Assembly: GCA_902761715.1 (NCBI GenBank)
Contig: CACWLK010000013.1
Coordinates: 1 to 64,000, forward strand
Length of the DNA stretch: 64,000 nucleotides
Direction: 5' to 3'
Source of the DNA: an uncultured Rhodospirillales bacterium
GTDB lineage: Bacteria; Pseudomonadota; Alphaproteobacteria; RF32; CAG-239
The notes beneath the pieces are model-generated. The model was not told the DNA's origin. It saw nothing but the letters and a program-made list of their open reading frames with translations, and did not search any database. Below are positions 17,031-27,300 of this stretch, one piece after another. Both the position numbers and the translations under genes were made by a program. The stretch's first letter is position 1; every line of letters starts with the position of its first letter.

Positions 17031-18409
17031 TGACTTGGAAATTTTGGCATAAAACATCAGATCAACAAACAGATCTAGCCCCGTCTGTCGGCTCTCCTGT
17101 TTCCGGACCTGTATTCAGAATTATTGTTGCCGACTTCTATGACAACATAAGCAATTGCGGCGCCCCTAACTTGGCGGCTGCTCTCGGTTCGTGCGAAGGT
17201 TTGCAAACCGAGGCTTATCTTGAAAACTTTGACCACTCTTTTCTTAACCTTGAAAGCCGCAATATTTTTGACCTGATCGACACCGGACAATCAATCTTAA
17301 AGCGCACACAATCTGATGTCATCATTTGGGGATATCGCGACAATGACAAGATTCGCTTAAATTTTCAAAACAATACACACTACGAAAATAACGGCAATTC
17401 ATTTATTTCTTTAATGGATAGTTTTTATATTCCATCATCTGTTGTTGACAGCCCTGACAGTAAAATTCCCGCAGAGCTTTTGCTGTTGCTGTACGGCGCC
17501 GCATTAAGCACCGTTAACAACCCCTCACGTGAATATCAAATCTACAAAAAATATTTGCTCCGCAAAGTTGTTCATCAACTTTCAAAAATTGACTCTTCGC
17601 AAACCCTGACTGAAGAATACCTACCTTACATACTCAATTTTGTCGGCATTATTTACCTAAGCTTGGCTTATGACAGTTCATACGACGGTGATCTCAAAAT
17701 TATCCGTAATATTTTTGAAGACGCCCTCAAACTTCAGAGCAAAATTTTGCAGCCCACCCACATCGGATGCATTTATTATCACTTGGGACAGCTTTACGAC
17801 TGTGCAACCCGCTACATTGCCAACCACCCGACATCATACTTTAAACCGGCAATTAAAAATTATCAAAACACCCAAAAATACTTGAGCAAATACACTTATC
17901 CGTATGACTACGGTTATGTCTGCTACAAGCTTTCCGAACTCTATGTAAGTTATTGGAAACAAACTGAAGATATTCAAGCGCTTCGTGATGCTGTCTTTCA
18001 GCTCCGTGAAGCCGAAAAAGTCTATACACAAATTTTGTTTCCGGACTTTTGGGGGCAAATACAAGGCCGCTTAGGCTATTTACTACATAACCTCGGACAC
18101 CTTACCCAAAGCCGCGAAATATGCGAACTTTCGATTCGCGCTTACAAAAATCAGCAAAAAATTATTACCGAGAAAAACGATCCCAAATCATGGGCGCAAA
18201 TTCAGGAAAAAATTGGCAATATCGAGTATTTTCTCGGTCGTCTTCAAGACGATGTTTCGCTCATTCAAGAGGCCTTATCCTGTTTTCATGATGCTCTTTA
18301 TATCTATGAAAATGCCGGTATGAACGCCCAAATAAAACAAATAAAATCCGATATCGACAAAGCTTATCAAAGCCTTGAAAAATTAAAATCCTCCGATGAA
18401 GAAGAATAA
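17030..18409 (+). CDS. TPR-like repeat protein with unknown N-terminal domain
   Basis: A 459-residue, probably soluble protein without signal peptide. Residues 20-130 form an alpha/beta domain with the segments FRIIVADFYDNISNCGAPN, LIDTGQSILKRTQSDVIIWG and YRDNDKIRLNFQ. From about residue 200 the protein is helical, with repeating units such as GCIYYHLGQLYDCATRY, GYVCYKLSELYVSYW, GQIQGRLGYLLHNLG and AQIQEKIGNIEYFLGRL, which match the tetratricopeptide pattern. It overlaps the upstream membrane-protein stop by one base. A role as cytosolic partner or scaffold of that membrane protein is inference. Confidence 0.65.
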   Translation: MTWKFWHKTSDQQTDLAPSVGSPVSGPVFRIIVADFYDNISNCGAPNLAAALGSCEGLQTEAYLENFDHSFLNLESRNIFDLIDTGQSILKRTQSDVIIWGYRDNDKIRLNFQNNTHYENNGNSFISLMDSFYIPSSVVDSPDSKIPAELLLLLYGAALSTVNNPSREYQIYKKYLLRKVVHQLSKIDSSQTLTEEYLPYILNFVGIIYLSLAYDSSYDGDLKIIRNIFEDALKLQSKILQPTHIGCIYYHLGQLYDCATRYIANHPTSYFKPAIKNYQNTQKYLSKYTYPYDYGYVCYKLSELYVSYWKQTEDIQALRDAVFQLREAEKVYTQILFPDFWGQIQGRLGYLLHNLGHLTQSREICELSIRAYKNQQKIITEKNDPKSWAQIQEKIGNIEYFLGRLQDDVSLIQEALSCFHDALYIYENAGMNAQIKQIKSDIDKAYQSLEKLKSSDEEE

Positions 18410-18439
18410 ATAGACGTTTAAAACGGCTCATTCGCACAA

Positions 18440-18469
18440 AAAAACCGCCCGAACAACAGGCGGTATACT
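18440..18469 (-). terminator. Terminator downstream of tRNA-Ser and the TPR gene
   Basis: Hairpin accgcc/ggcggt. On the minus strand it is followed by seven T, matching the tRNA-Ser orientation; it may also serve the convergent TPR gene. Confidence 0.7.
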
Positions 18470-18472
18470 TAT

Positions 18473-18563
18473 TGGCGGATGAGGAGGGATTTGAACCCCC
18501 GTTACGGGATTACCGTAAACACGATTTCGAATCGCGCGCATTCAGCCGCTCTGCCACTCATCC
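18473..18563 (-). tRNA. tRNA-Ser (anticodon CGA)
   Basis: A 91-nt class II tRNA with acceptor GGATGAG/CTCATCC, discriminator G and encoded CCA. The D-arm is TGGCAGAGCGGCTGAAT. The anticodon stem CGCGA/TCGTG encloses TTCGAAA (anticodon CGA, codon UCG). A long variable arm (GTTTACGGTAATCCCGTAAC) and TpsiC GGTTCAAATCC follow. Confidence 0.93.
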
Positions 18564-18646
18564 CCGACGCGACTAGTACCTATTTAAATCAAATGATAAA
18601 TTTTGCAAGCATTTTTTGCTAAAAGCTAAATTGCCTAAACCCCAAA

Positions 18647-19528
18647 TTAAATACTGTTGATTATGTTTTTATAATATGCAGCAACCGCCTTAACTCGCAA
18701 TAAATTTTTTGTATTATTATTGGCAATCAAGCAAAGATTTAATTTACTGTCAAAGCCGAAGTCATCAAACCACACCAAATTATCACCATGGGAACGTTTA
18801 GGCATAACTCCGATTACCAACCCTTTTCTCACCGCCTCACTTACGGCATAAATTGAGTTTGAGGCAAACGCATAATGTTTAGCTTTGCTCAACACCTCTT
18901 TCCACTCATGATTAGTTCCCAGTTTTCCGAGCTGACATGCAATTCTGTGATTTTTCAGTAAATCGTCCATATTTTCCGGTTTACCGTATTTCTGCAAATA
19001 TTTCTGAGATGCCGCCAAACCGAATTCGACTGTTTGTCTTTGCAACAACGTATAATGTTTTGATTTTTCATCAAAGTCTAAAACTATCGCCAAATCAGCG
19101 CCGGTTTCTTCATATTTGGGAGATTCAACACTTGCAAGCGACGTAATCTTAATTTCGGGATATTCCTCAAAAAATGCGCTCATTTTATCACTGAAAAAGT
19201 CGACACCTCCTATCAGAGGAACGCATACGGACACTTCTCCACGGCATCTATTATTCTCTGGTCGTTGATTATATATTTGCTCTAAAACATCCGTAATGCT
19301 CTGCAACTTTTCTACCATATTTTTGGCACAAGTAGTAAGCTTACAACCATTGGTACTGTTAACCACTAACTGCACGCCCAGATTCTGCTCCAAATTGCGC
19401 AGATACTTATTGATTGTATCAATTGATGTATTGATGTTTTCAGCAACCTTGCGTTTGCTTCTGCACTTATCAACTTCCATCAACATCATCAAAGCATTCA
19501 AATTTTGCAAGGTTCGTTTTGTTATCAT
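18647..19528 (-). CDS. LysR-family transcriptional regulator
   Basis: The 293-residue protein has an N-terminal winged helix (residues 5-65: RSKRKVAENINTSIDTINKYLRNLEQNLGVQLVV) followed by a linker helix. The substrate-binding domain (90-290) carries GEVSVCVPLIGG and GLVIGVMPKRSHGDN. The DNA-binding part is divergent: the usual A-A-x-x-L-x-x-S-Q turn reads AENINTSIDTINK. The gene is divergent from the lysozyme gene, with 186 bp between the two starts, so it may control it or itself (inference). The effector cannot be told. Confidence 0.8.
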   Translation of the reverse strand: MITKRTLQNLNALMMLMEVDKCRSKRKVAENINTSIDTINKYLRNLEQNLGVQLVVNSTNGCKLTTCAKNMVEKLQSITDVLEQIYNQRPENNRCRGEVSVCVPLIGGVDFFSDKMSAFFEEYPEIKITSLASVESPKYEETGADLAIVLDFDEKSKHYTLLQRQTVEFGLAASQKYLQKYGKPENMDDLLKNHRIACQLGKLGTNHEWKEVLSKAKHYAFASNSIYAVSEAVRKGLVIGVMPKRSHGDNLVWFDDFGFDSKLNLCLIANNNTKNLLRVKAVAAYYKNIINSI

Positions 19529-19663
19529 AACATACCTTTATCCGCTTGTTTTTCAAACAACAAAAATATATTAATTTTTTCAAATTGCTACACCTATTTT
19601 TAGTTGTATACAAACAAATTTTTCGTACACCCAAAGTTGTATTTTATTAATTATAGAAAAAAT

Positions 19664-19692
19664 TTGACAAAAAACGCCGAATCTGATATTAT
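19664..19692 (+). promoter_or_regulatory. Promoter of the GH24 lysozyme gene
   Basis: TTGACA (19664-19669), a 17-bp spacer and TATTAT (19687-19692): a near-consensus promoter. It lies inside any longer reading frame starting at 19604, so it supports the ATG at 19715 as the true start. Confidence 0.8.
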
Positions 19693-19714
19693 CTACCCAA
19701 TAACATTTATAATT

Positions 19715-20584
19715 ATGAAGAAATTTTACATTACGGCCACAATCATGACCGTACTTTATGCCCTGCACTCCCCTTCAAAGGATACACCTGTTGCTGCTAC
19801 AACAGATGCCGCCTTGCCGGTCAGTGAAAAACTTGTCAAATCCCCGCCCGCACAACCGCCTCAGACTATACCGGATGACGAAAATCAATCAGCATATGAT
19901 GACTGGAAAGATGACGTTCCCTTGGAAATATCTCCTCAAAACGAGGAATTTTACTTAGGACTTGAGGACGAACTTATCATCTGCCTTGCTTATGTTGAAG
20001 ACTATAAGTCATCATCGTATTTCTGCGGAAAACGCTGGACCATCGGCTACGGATCAACAATTTATGCTGACGGCACCCGTGTTAAAAGTGGCGAAACAAT
20101 TGACATGCTTTCCGCCCAAAAATGTGTTCGAGCTCACTTGCGCAAGCACGTCTTTCCTTACATAGACCAATATGTAAAAAGACCTCTGACCAGACAAGAA
20201 ATCATTGGCACCAGCATGTTTATCTACAATGTCGGACCCGGTAACTTCAAGAACAGTGCTTTCCTAAAAGCCATAAACAACGGCATTACTCCGTTTGAAT
20301 GTTCGCGACGTATGACCGAATTTACTAAATCAGCCGGCAAAGTAGCCAAGGGACTGCTGAAAAGAGAATGGGTACAAAGTGCAATCTATTGCGGTTACAT
20401 CACTCCTTACGACTTATTGGAGTTGAAACCTGCGGGATTCTATAACTACCGGGTTGAAGATTTTTACAAAACTTCCGGACGCTTGCAAGACGGTTATTAC
20501 AAATATAACTTCTCAAAGCAAAAGTTACAAGAATTCCTCCACGACAATCAAAGCTCTTCAAAAAGAGTTATTGACATTATCTGA
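19715..20584 (+). CDS. Secreted phage-type lysozyme (GH24)
   Basis: Hydrolyses peptidoglycan. A 289-residue product starts MKKFYITATIMTVLYALHS, an N-terminal signal peptide or signal anchor. A Pro-rich linker (25-70) follows, then the GH24 domain from about residue 85. The catalytic Glu lies in AYVEDYKSS, followed by a Cys at +9 and the conserved Thr in WTIGYGST; LKREWVQSAIYCG carries the conserved R-x-x-E-W-like region. The Glu/Cys/Thr spacing is close to phage endolysins, including signal-arrest-release types. No other phage genes are near, so it may be a domesticated cell-wall enzyme or a competition effector. Confidence 0.82.
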   Translation: MKKFYITATIMTVLYALHSPSKDTPVAATTDAALPVSEKLVKSPPAQPPQTIPDDENQSAYDDWKDDVPLEISPQNEEFYLGLEDELIICLAYVEDYKSSSYFCGKRWTIGYGSTIYADGTRVKSGETIDMLSAQKCVRAHLRKHVFPYIDQYVKRPLTRQEIIGTSMFIYNVGPGNFKNSAFLKAINNGITPFECSRRMTEFTKSAGKVAKGLLKREWVQSAIYCGYITPYDLLELKPAGFYNYRVEDFYKTSGRLQDGYYKYNFSKQKLQEFLHDNQSSSKRVIDII

Positions 20585-20586
20585 AA

Positions 20587-20622
20587 CAAAAAACCGTTGC
20601 TCCCCAAAGCAACGGTTTTTCG
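20587..20622. terminator. Bidirectional terminator between GH24 gene and groEL
   Basis: Stem aaaccgttgc/gcaacggttt with A- and T-runs on both sides, between convergent genes. Confidence 0.85.
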
Positions 20623-20639
20623 TTTTTGCAATTTAATAA

Positions 20640-22292
<1,653 letters not shown>

Positions 22293-22297
22293 TTAAC

Positions 22298-22585
22298 TTA
22301 TTCAACAATACCCAACAAATCAGACTCTTTTACAATCAGTCTTTCTTCTCCATTAATCTTAACTTCTGTACCGCCCCACTTAGCAAACAGTACATGGTCA
22401 CCGACCTTAACCGTCATCGGAATAATTTTCCCATCTTCGGTTCTGGCGCCGGTTCCAACAGCTTCAACAATCCCTTCAGACGGTTTTTCTTTAGCTGTAT
22501 CCGGAATAATAATTCCTCCGGCAGTTTTTGTAAGTTCATCAACTCTCTTAATTAGAACTCTGTCATATAATGGTCTGATATTCAT
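22298..22585 (-). CDS. groES: Co-chaperonin GroES (Hsp10)
   Basis: Lid of the GroEL chamber, 95 residues. It begins [17 protein letters not shown] and contains the mobile-loop region [22 protein letters not shown] with the GroEL-binding III tripeptide, then [17 protein letters not shown]. An AGGAG ribosome-binding site precedes the ATG. Upstream, a CTTGACTTTGAAA stretch could hold a promoter, possibly sigma-32 dependent, but the -10 is unclear. No CIRCE repeat (TTAGCACTC-N9-GAGTGCTAA) is present. Confidence 0.97.
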   Translation of the reverse strand: MNIRPLYDRVLIKRVDELTKTAGGIIIPDTAKEKPSEGIVEAVGTGARTEDGKIIPMTVKVGDHVLFAKWGGTEVKINGEERLIVKESDLLGIVE

Positions 22586-22659
22586 AGCCTTTAAACTCCT
22601 ATAAAATTTTGCTATACTTTAGTTAGTGATTGTTTTTTTCAAAGTCAAGTTTTTAGGCA

Positions 22660-22691
22660 AAAAAAATACCGGAGCAATCCGGTATTTTTTC
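22660..22691 (-). terminator. Terminator of the ion channel gene
   Basis: Hairpin ataccgga/tccggtat with a T-run on the minus strand, just after the channel gene stop. Confidence 0.8.
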
Positions 22692-22702
22692 AAACAGTAT
22701 TT

Positions 22703-23413
22703 TTATAGTCGTGATTTTACGTTAAATTCTTTTTTTACCATCATCGCTACCACGCTCAAAACAAAACTGACCACCAGCCACAATGACACCATAACAAAAC
22801 TTACAAAGAAAATCCACGCATACGGATAAAAACGCATAACCGGTCTGGCAATTGTAGAAGCCCAACCATCAAGCGTAAACGCTTGCAAAAGCGTAAACAC
22901 CGAAGTCCCCAAATCATTGAATGCCTCTATTGAATCTCCGAACAGAACAACTCCCATAACTCCAAACACATAGATAACCACACTCATAATCGCACACATG
23001 GCAGCAAAATTAGGCAAAATCAAAAGCATGATATTAATAATGCTTTTTAAGCGTCTAAACCGATCAACATATTTCAGCAGTCTAAACAATCTGAATGTTC
23101 TCAATATAATCAGGTAGCTGCTTCCCGGTAAAGACGACACCGTGATGATTGACAAATCAAAGACATTCCATCCCGACTTAAAAAACTTAGGACCATATGC
23201 ATACATCTTAAGCAACATTTCTACGATAAAAATCGCCATACACAGACGATCAAGCAAAAACATCGTCTTAATAAATTCAATCCCGTAAAAACCGATTGTC
23301 AACATGCCCAACGCCAATGCATCCATACAGATTACGAACATAATCAAATAGTCAAAATTATCACTTTCGACTACCTGTTTGGCTTTTTTTCTTTCCTCAA
23401 CTATATCAACCAT
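22703..23413 (-). CDS. Voltage-gated cation channel, bacterial Nav/Cav type
   Basis: Single-domain six-helix ion transport protein, 236 residues, expected to form a homotetramer in the inner membrane. S1-S3 span about residues 20-110. S4 is the arginine-rich ILRTFRLFRLLKYVDRFRRL (about 102-125), the voltage sensor. S5 (MLLILPNFAAMCAIMSVVIY) and the pore helix with filter AFTLDGWAS (about 180) follow, then S6. NaChBac-type filters read TLESW; here Asp replaces Glu and Gly replaces Ser, which could alter Na+/Ca2+ choice (inference). The C-terminal tail is short. It ends at a terminator and lies 17 bp downstream of the prepilin peptidase gene. Confidence 0.85.
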   Translation of the reverse strand: MVDIVEERKKAKQVVESDNFDYLIMFVICMDALALGMLTIGFYGIEFIKTMFLLDRLCMAIFIVEMLLKMYAYGPKFFKSGWNVFDLSIITVSSLPGSSYLIILRTFRLFRLLKYVDRFRRLKSIINIMLLILPNFAAMCAIMSVVIYVFGVMGVVLFGDSIEAFNDLGTSVFTLLQAFTLDGWASTIARPVMRFYPYAWIFFVSFVMVSLWLVVSFVLSVVAMMVKKEFNVKSRL

Positions 23414-23429
23414 TTTTACCTACCCTCAT

Positions 23430-24101
23430 TCAGATTAAAAACAATAAATATACTATTGCCGCCGCACTCAACGCCGGTCCAAAAGCACCTGTTCTTTTGC
23501 GTTTTATCAGCATACAAACTGCAAAAATCACACAAGAAATCAAAATTGTGTACAACAACCCCTCTACTCCCAGCCACGCACCTATCGCCGACAACAGCTT
23601 TATATCTCCGCCGCCGAAAGCTTCCTTGCTCTTCCACAACATTAAAATTGTGGCCACAACCGGTACCGCATAACCGAGAAGTGCCGCCAACGCACTCTCA
23701 AACGCTCCTACTTCGGGATTAAACGACGATGCCGCAAAGAAAAATCCGCAAATCAGCAATGGAACCGTCAAAATATCCGGCAATAAATACATTTTGAAAT
23801 CCGTTTCGGCCAACAAAAGCATAACCCAAACAAAAACTATCCACCAAGCTTCGCTTAATTCCCCGAATTTATAAACCACGACCGCTGATATACCGGCGCA
23901 AATCAACGCATAAATCAAGCTGCGAAGCACATACTTCCTTTTCAATAGTTTATATTTTTCATTTTCACGGCTTGTATGTTTATTGGGTTTAACCAAACGA
24001 TACAACGCATACGCCGGTGTTGCCGGCATAAATTTTGCAAAACGCCGTGCCATATAGGGAATTATTCCGCCAAAAATAAAACTTGCTAAAATCCAAATCA
24101 T
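23430..24101 (-). CDS. Prepilin peptidase (A24 family)
   Basis: Inner-membrane aspartic protease that cleaves type IV prepilin-like leaders. The 223-residue protein has about seven hydrophobic segments. The catalytic aspartates are in ETDFKMYLLPDILT (about residue 105) and GGGDIKLLSAIGAWLG (about residue 160, motif GxGD). The C-terminal FGPAL resembles the family FGPF motif. The N-terminal methyltransferase domain with its zinc cysteines is missing, so it resembles the short TadV/CpaA-like or archaeal-type enzymes. No pilin or pilus-assembly genes are beside it. Confidence 0.85.
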   Translation of the reverse strand: MIWILASFIFGGIIPYMARRFAKFMPATPAYALYRLVKPNKHTSRENEKYKLLKRKYVLRSLIYALICAGISAVVVYKFGELSEAWWIVFVWVMLLLAETDFKMYLLPDILTVPLLICGFFFAASSFNPEVGAFESALAALLGYAVPVVATILMLWKSKEAFGGGDIKLLSAIGAWLGVEGLLYTILISCVIFAVCMLIKRKRTGAFGPALSAAAIVYLLFLI

Positions 24102-24164
24102 GCTTAATGCCTAAAGAGTTCTACACCCTAACTCTACATGGCAAAGACTAAAAAATGCTTAAAA

Positions 24165-24866
24165 TCAATTAAACAAGCGGCAAAATTCTTGCAAACTATC
24201 TATTCTCAAATACGGATTACACTTTTTTTCATCTGCCAACGTAAACGGTCCGGCGGGAAGACCGGCCGACAGTCTTTTTTTTGCTGTTTCGGCATATTTT
24301 ATGCCGGATTCTCCCTCCAAATTTGCCATTCCGTAAACCGTATATTCATGCCCCGGATAAAAAAGCACATCATCCGGCAGATTTTTTATTTTTTGCAAAC
24401 TGCTCCACATCTGCTCCGGCGTCCCCTCAAACAACCCGCCGATACTCAAATTAAACAATGTATCGCCTGTAAACAAAACCTTGTCTTGAGGAAAATACCA
24501 TAAAATATGACCGATTGTATGCCCATCCGCACTTATAATATGCGCCTTACTGTCTCCAAGCTCAAAAACATCGCCGTCATTCAAGGCAATATCCATGTTT
24601 TCAATTCTGTCTTTATCTTCAGCGGCTCCGACAATTTTAGCGCCGAACAGCTCTCTCAGTTCGGCATTTCCCTCAACATGGTCAAAATGGTGATGTGTAT
24701 TTAATAAAAACTGCGGTTTAACATTCTTTTTTTGGCATTCGGCAATTATCGGTGCCGCCTCCGATGCATCCAAAATCGCAGAAATGCCGGTACTTTTATC
24801 AACCAGCAGATAGGCATAATTATCCATTTGTCCGGCTCGGCACAAAATCGGCACCACTTCCAACAC
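24165..24866 (-). CDS. gloB: MBL-fold hydrolase, glyoxalase II-like
   Basis: The 233-residue metallo-beta-lactamase-fold protein has the binuclear metal motif THHHFDHVEG (about residue 57), a second histidine in GHTIGHI (about 115), the bridging Asp in FTGDTLF (about 134) and YPGHEYT (about 172). These match hydroxyacylglutathione hydrolase, which hydrolyses S-lactoylglutathione. Some relatives act on other thioesters, so the substrate is likely but not certain. It begins with GTG two bases after the stop of the glucosaminidase gene, at the end of the murJ-DUF2333-nfu-bax run. Confidence 0.85.
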   Translation of the reverse strand: MLEVVPILCRAGQMDNYAYLLVDKSTGISAILDASEAAPIIAECQKKNVKPQFLLNTHHHFDHVEGNAELRELFGAKIVGAAEDKDRIENMDIALNDGDVFELGDSKAHIISADGHTIGHILWYFPQDKVLFTGDTLFNLSIGGLFEGTPEQMWSSLQKIKNLPDDVLFYPGHEYTVYGMANLEGESGIKYAETAKKRLSAGLPAGPFTLADEKKCNPYLRIDSLQEFCRLFN

Positions 24867-24868
24867 TT

Positions 24869-25780
24869 CTAATTCTCCCCGAGTGAAACATTTTTCAAAT
24901 GTGTTTCATCAATATTAACCAGATCATAAAACGTCAGAATATAGTTAAGCAGTCCGGCATAATTTTCCAACGGAGAGCCCAAAACCATACCATTTACCGT
25001 CGTTCTTCCTTTCAATATCTGATTATGATCACGCAGTTGTGCTCTTGCTACCCACATATGTTGAAAATTAACATCGCTGTTCAGTTTCAAAGCATAATCT
25101 CTTATTGCCTCCAAAAGATTGGGATATTCTCTGATGCGATAACTGTCGTCATCTTCACCTTTAGGCTTTATTCCTTTATCCGTAAACCAGTCTTTTAACT
25201 TATAAAGTGCATTTCCCTGTTTGACCTCATCGGCAGTTCCCCAGTTGCTTTCTGCCGCCGCTGCCGCAATCAGCAATGCCGGAGCAATTTGGTCAACTTT
25301 CAGCAAAAGATTTTTAAGCAAAATATCATAACGCTCTCTGCCCTTCATTCTTGTAAAAACATCATATTTAGTTGCCATAGCTTCAAGTTCTTTTGTTTGC
25401 TCTTTTGACAATTTTCCTTTTTCTTCGAGCTGTTTTTTCAAGTCAATAATTTTGCCGCGCTCCAGTATAATCTCTTCATTGACCTTCAAAGTCAGAGGCG
25501 CCATAATTCTTATAAACAGGCGATTACGGATGTTTTTATTTTTTATTTTATCAAAATCATCGGGCATTGTTTCTAAAAAAATTGAAGGAATGGCACGGTC
25601 ATTTGTAACAAAATCCGTATACCCGAAATCTTCGTATATTTTTTGCAAAAGTGCTGTATTAACATTGCCTATATACATTCCGTCCGGAAGCAATTCCATC
25701 TTCAACTTATCCGCCGCATTTACATCGGCAACGCACAAGCACATTGCAACAACCAAATATTTTACAACATTATTCCTCAT
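24869..25780 (-). CDS. Bax-like glucosaminidase-domain protein, secreted
   Basis: A 303-residue protein with an N-terminal signal peptide (residues 1-22, cleavage after DVNA). A coiled, charged region follows, then a glucosaminidase domain from about residue 140: LLKVDQIAPALLIAAAAAESNWG holds the catalytic Glu, followed by GNALYKLKDWFT, REYPNLLEAIRDYALKLNS and a final helical part. Family members cleave N-acetylglucosaminyl bonds in peptidoglycan. It overlaps the end of nfu by 11 bp, in a cluster with the lipid II flippase gene murJ. Confidence 0.82.
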   Translation of the reverse strand: MRNNVVKYLVVAMCLCVADVNAADKLKMELLPDGMYIGNVNTALLQKIYEDFGYTDFVTNDRAIPSIFLETMPDDFDKIKNKNIRNRLFIRIMAPLTLKVNEEIILERGKIIDLKKQLEEKGKLSKEQTKELEAMATKYDVFTRMKGRERYDILLKNLLLKVDQIAPALLIAAAAAESNWGTADEVKQGNALYKLKDWFTDKGIKPKGEDDDSYRIREYPNLLEAIRDYALKLNSDVNFQHMWVARAQLRDHNQILKGRTTVNGMVLGSPLENYAGLLNYILTFYDLVNIDETHLKNVSLGEN

Positions 25781-26306
25781 ATTTTTCCACCGCTTTTACT
25801 TCCGGAATATAGGTTTTAAGAAGTTTTTCCACCCCGTCTTTCAAGGTTCTTTGCGCATAAGGACACCCGACGCATTTTCCCTGTAACTCCACATATGCAA
25901 TACCGTCTTCAAAGTGTTTGAGCTTTATATCTCCGCCGTCTTTTTGGATTGCCGGACGGATTCTTGCGCTTAGTAACCCCTCTATCTTTTTCAAAAGCTC
26001 GTCATCATCTGCATTTTTTCCGTCAAGCACTACTTCTGCGCCTGACGCCAAAAAATCCATAATTTCAGCCAAAATTTGCGGTTTGAGCACATCCCAAGAG
26101 ATATTTTCAACCTTAGTAACCGATATGCAATCCGGTGTCATCATAACTGAACGAATACCGCCCAAATCAAACAATGCTTCTGCCAATGGCGACTTTCTTA
26201 TCGACTTCGCATCGCTATATTCACTGCTTCCGGCAATTTTTAAGCCTCCTTCAGGATAAAAATGCATAATATTTTTATCGACCGATTCTTGTATTTCAAT
26301 TTGCAT
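25770..26306 (-). CDS. Nfu-type iron-sulfur carrier protein
   Basis: Delivers Fe-S clusters to target proteins. The 178-residue protein has an N-terminal Nfu_N domain (residues 1-85: MHFYPEGGLKIAG, KSPLAEALFDLGGIRSVMM) and a C-terminal NifU domain with RPAIQKDGGDIKLKHFEDG and the cluster motif CVGCPYAQRTLKDGVE (CxxC, about residue 148). This alphaproteobacterial/mitochondrial NFU1 layout fits a cell with Fe-S-rich hydrogenase and ferredoxin. It overlaps both neighbouring genes by 11 bp. Confidence 0.93.
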   Translation of the reverse strand: MQIEIQESVDKNIMHFYPEGGLKIAGSSEYSDAKSIRKSPLAEALFDLGGIRSVMMTPDCISVTKVENISWDVLKPQILAEIMDFLASGAEVVLDGKNADDDELLKKIEGLLSARIRPAIQKDGGDIKLKHFEDGIAYVELQGKCVGCPYAQRTLKDGVEKLLKTYIPEVKAVEKYEE

Positions 26307-27300
26307 CTATAACTTCCTCTTTCAAACGAGCGTTTATCTTCATCAAACCATTTTCGGCTTTTGTCGCATAAAAACCAAGGTTAATCAAATGATTAGCCTT
26401 AAACGATTCGCTGGTTTTTCCATTCAGCACAATATCGGGATTAATTTCCGCACCGTTCTGTAAAGCTCGCAGCACCTCAGTCCAATCCTGATATAAACTG
26501 TCAGCCATCAAAACTTGTTTATAGTCTCTGCCGATTTTTTTTAAAGTCAGCATATATGCATACACTCTTCCTTGGTTCAAATAAAAAACATTATCGGCTC
26601 TGGTGTCAAACCAAGTGGTGTTTCCCTCTCTTATTTCGTTTTCCAACTGTCGACGAGCTATCCTAAGTCCCTTCAATACCTGAAGATTTATTGCATACAG
26701 GCTTTTTCCATCTCTTACCCAAAAACATTTTTCTTCCTCAAGCGCCTGATTAAATCCCTTCAATTTCTTGCGAGCCTTTCGATATTGACTTGTCGATGAC
26801 GCTGCCATTTTCAATTTGTTTTTCGGAGAAACCAACCACACATTTTCCGGATACGCTAACAGTCTTGCCGCATCTGACAAATAAGCCACTTCTTTTTGCC
26901 CCTCGGCGCAATTAACCTGCTTTGACAATCCGGACACCACGCTTTTTATTCCGCGAATTACCCCGATTTGAAAATTCGGCATATTATCAAGACTGTATGC
27001 CGGAAAGAAAAACGGTAAATTCGGTGTCCAAATATGTTGATTCACTTCCCTATCAATCAAAAAAGCAATTGATTCAATACTTTGTAACTGCTTTTCTGAT
27101 ATTGATGAAAAATCATAATCTTCTGTTTTATCTATACGTTCACTCAACCTTCCGCCCAGCGGATAATATCCTATCATCAGCGCTGCAACCACGGCTATAA
27201 ACGCTTTTGGCCAGGTATTAAAAGCGCTCTTAATCAGCTCAACAACCTTTGCATATATTTTTTTAGCCGTTTGGACTATTTTTTTTACATCAGCATTCAC
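26296..27300 (-). CDS. DUF2333 family membrane protein
   Basis: The 334-residue protein has one N-terminal membrane helix (WPKAFIAVVAALMIGYYPLGG, about residues 25-45) and a large periplasmic part. The conserved signature of DUF2333 is visible: YYPLGGRLSERID, then NQHIWTPNLPFFFPAYSLDNMPNFQ and a final NHLINLGFYATKAENGLMKI. The start is GTG at 27300, in GTGA overlapping the murJ stop, with AGGAGA eight bases upstream. A longer frame reaching back to 27363 would run deep into murJ and lacks a site. The function is unknown; coupling to murJ suggests an envelope role. Confidence 0.75.
   Translation of the reverse strand: MNADVKKIVQTAKKIYAKVVELIKSAFNTWPKAFIAVVAALMIGYYPLGGRLSERIDKTEDYDFSSISEKQLQSIESIAFLIDREVNQHIWTPNLPFFFPAYSLDNMPNFQIGVIRGIKSVVSGLSKQVNCAEGQKEVAYLSDAARLLAYPENVWLVSPKNKLKMAASSTSQYRKARKKLKGFNQALEEEKCFWVRDGKSLYAINLQVLKGLRIARRQLENEIREGNTTWFDTRADNVFYLNQGRVYAYMLTLKKIGRDYKQVLMADSLYQDWTEVLRALQNGAEINPDIVLNGKTSESFKANHLINLGFYATKAENGLMKINARLKEEVIDAN

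Noticed and set aside
19604-19714. Longer N-terminus of the GH24 lysozyme
   Set aside because: A near-consensus promoter lies inside this stretch, and the signal peptide begins at the ATG at 19715.
22586-22625. CIRCE element before groES
   Set aside because: No inverted repeat of the CIRCE form is present; only AT-rich promoter-like sequence is seen.
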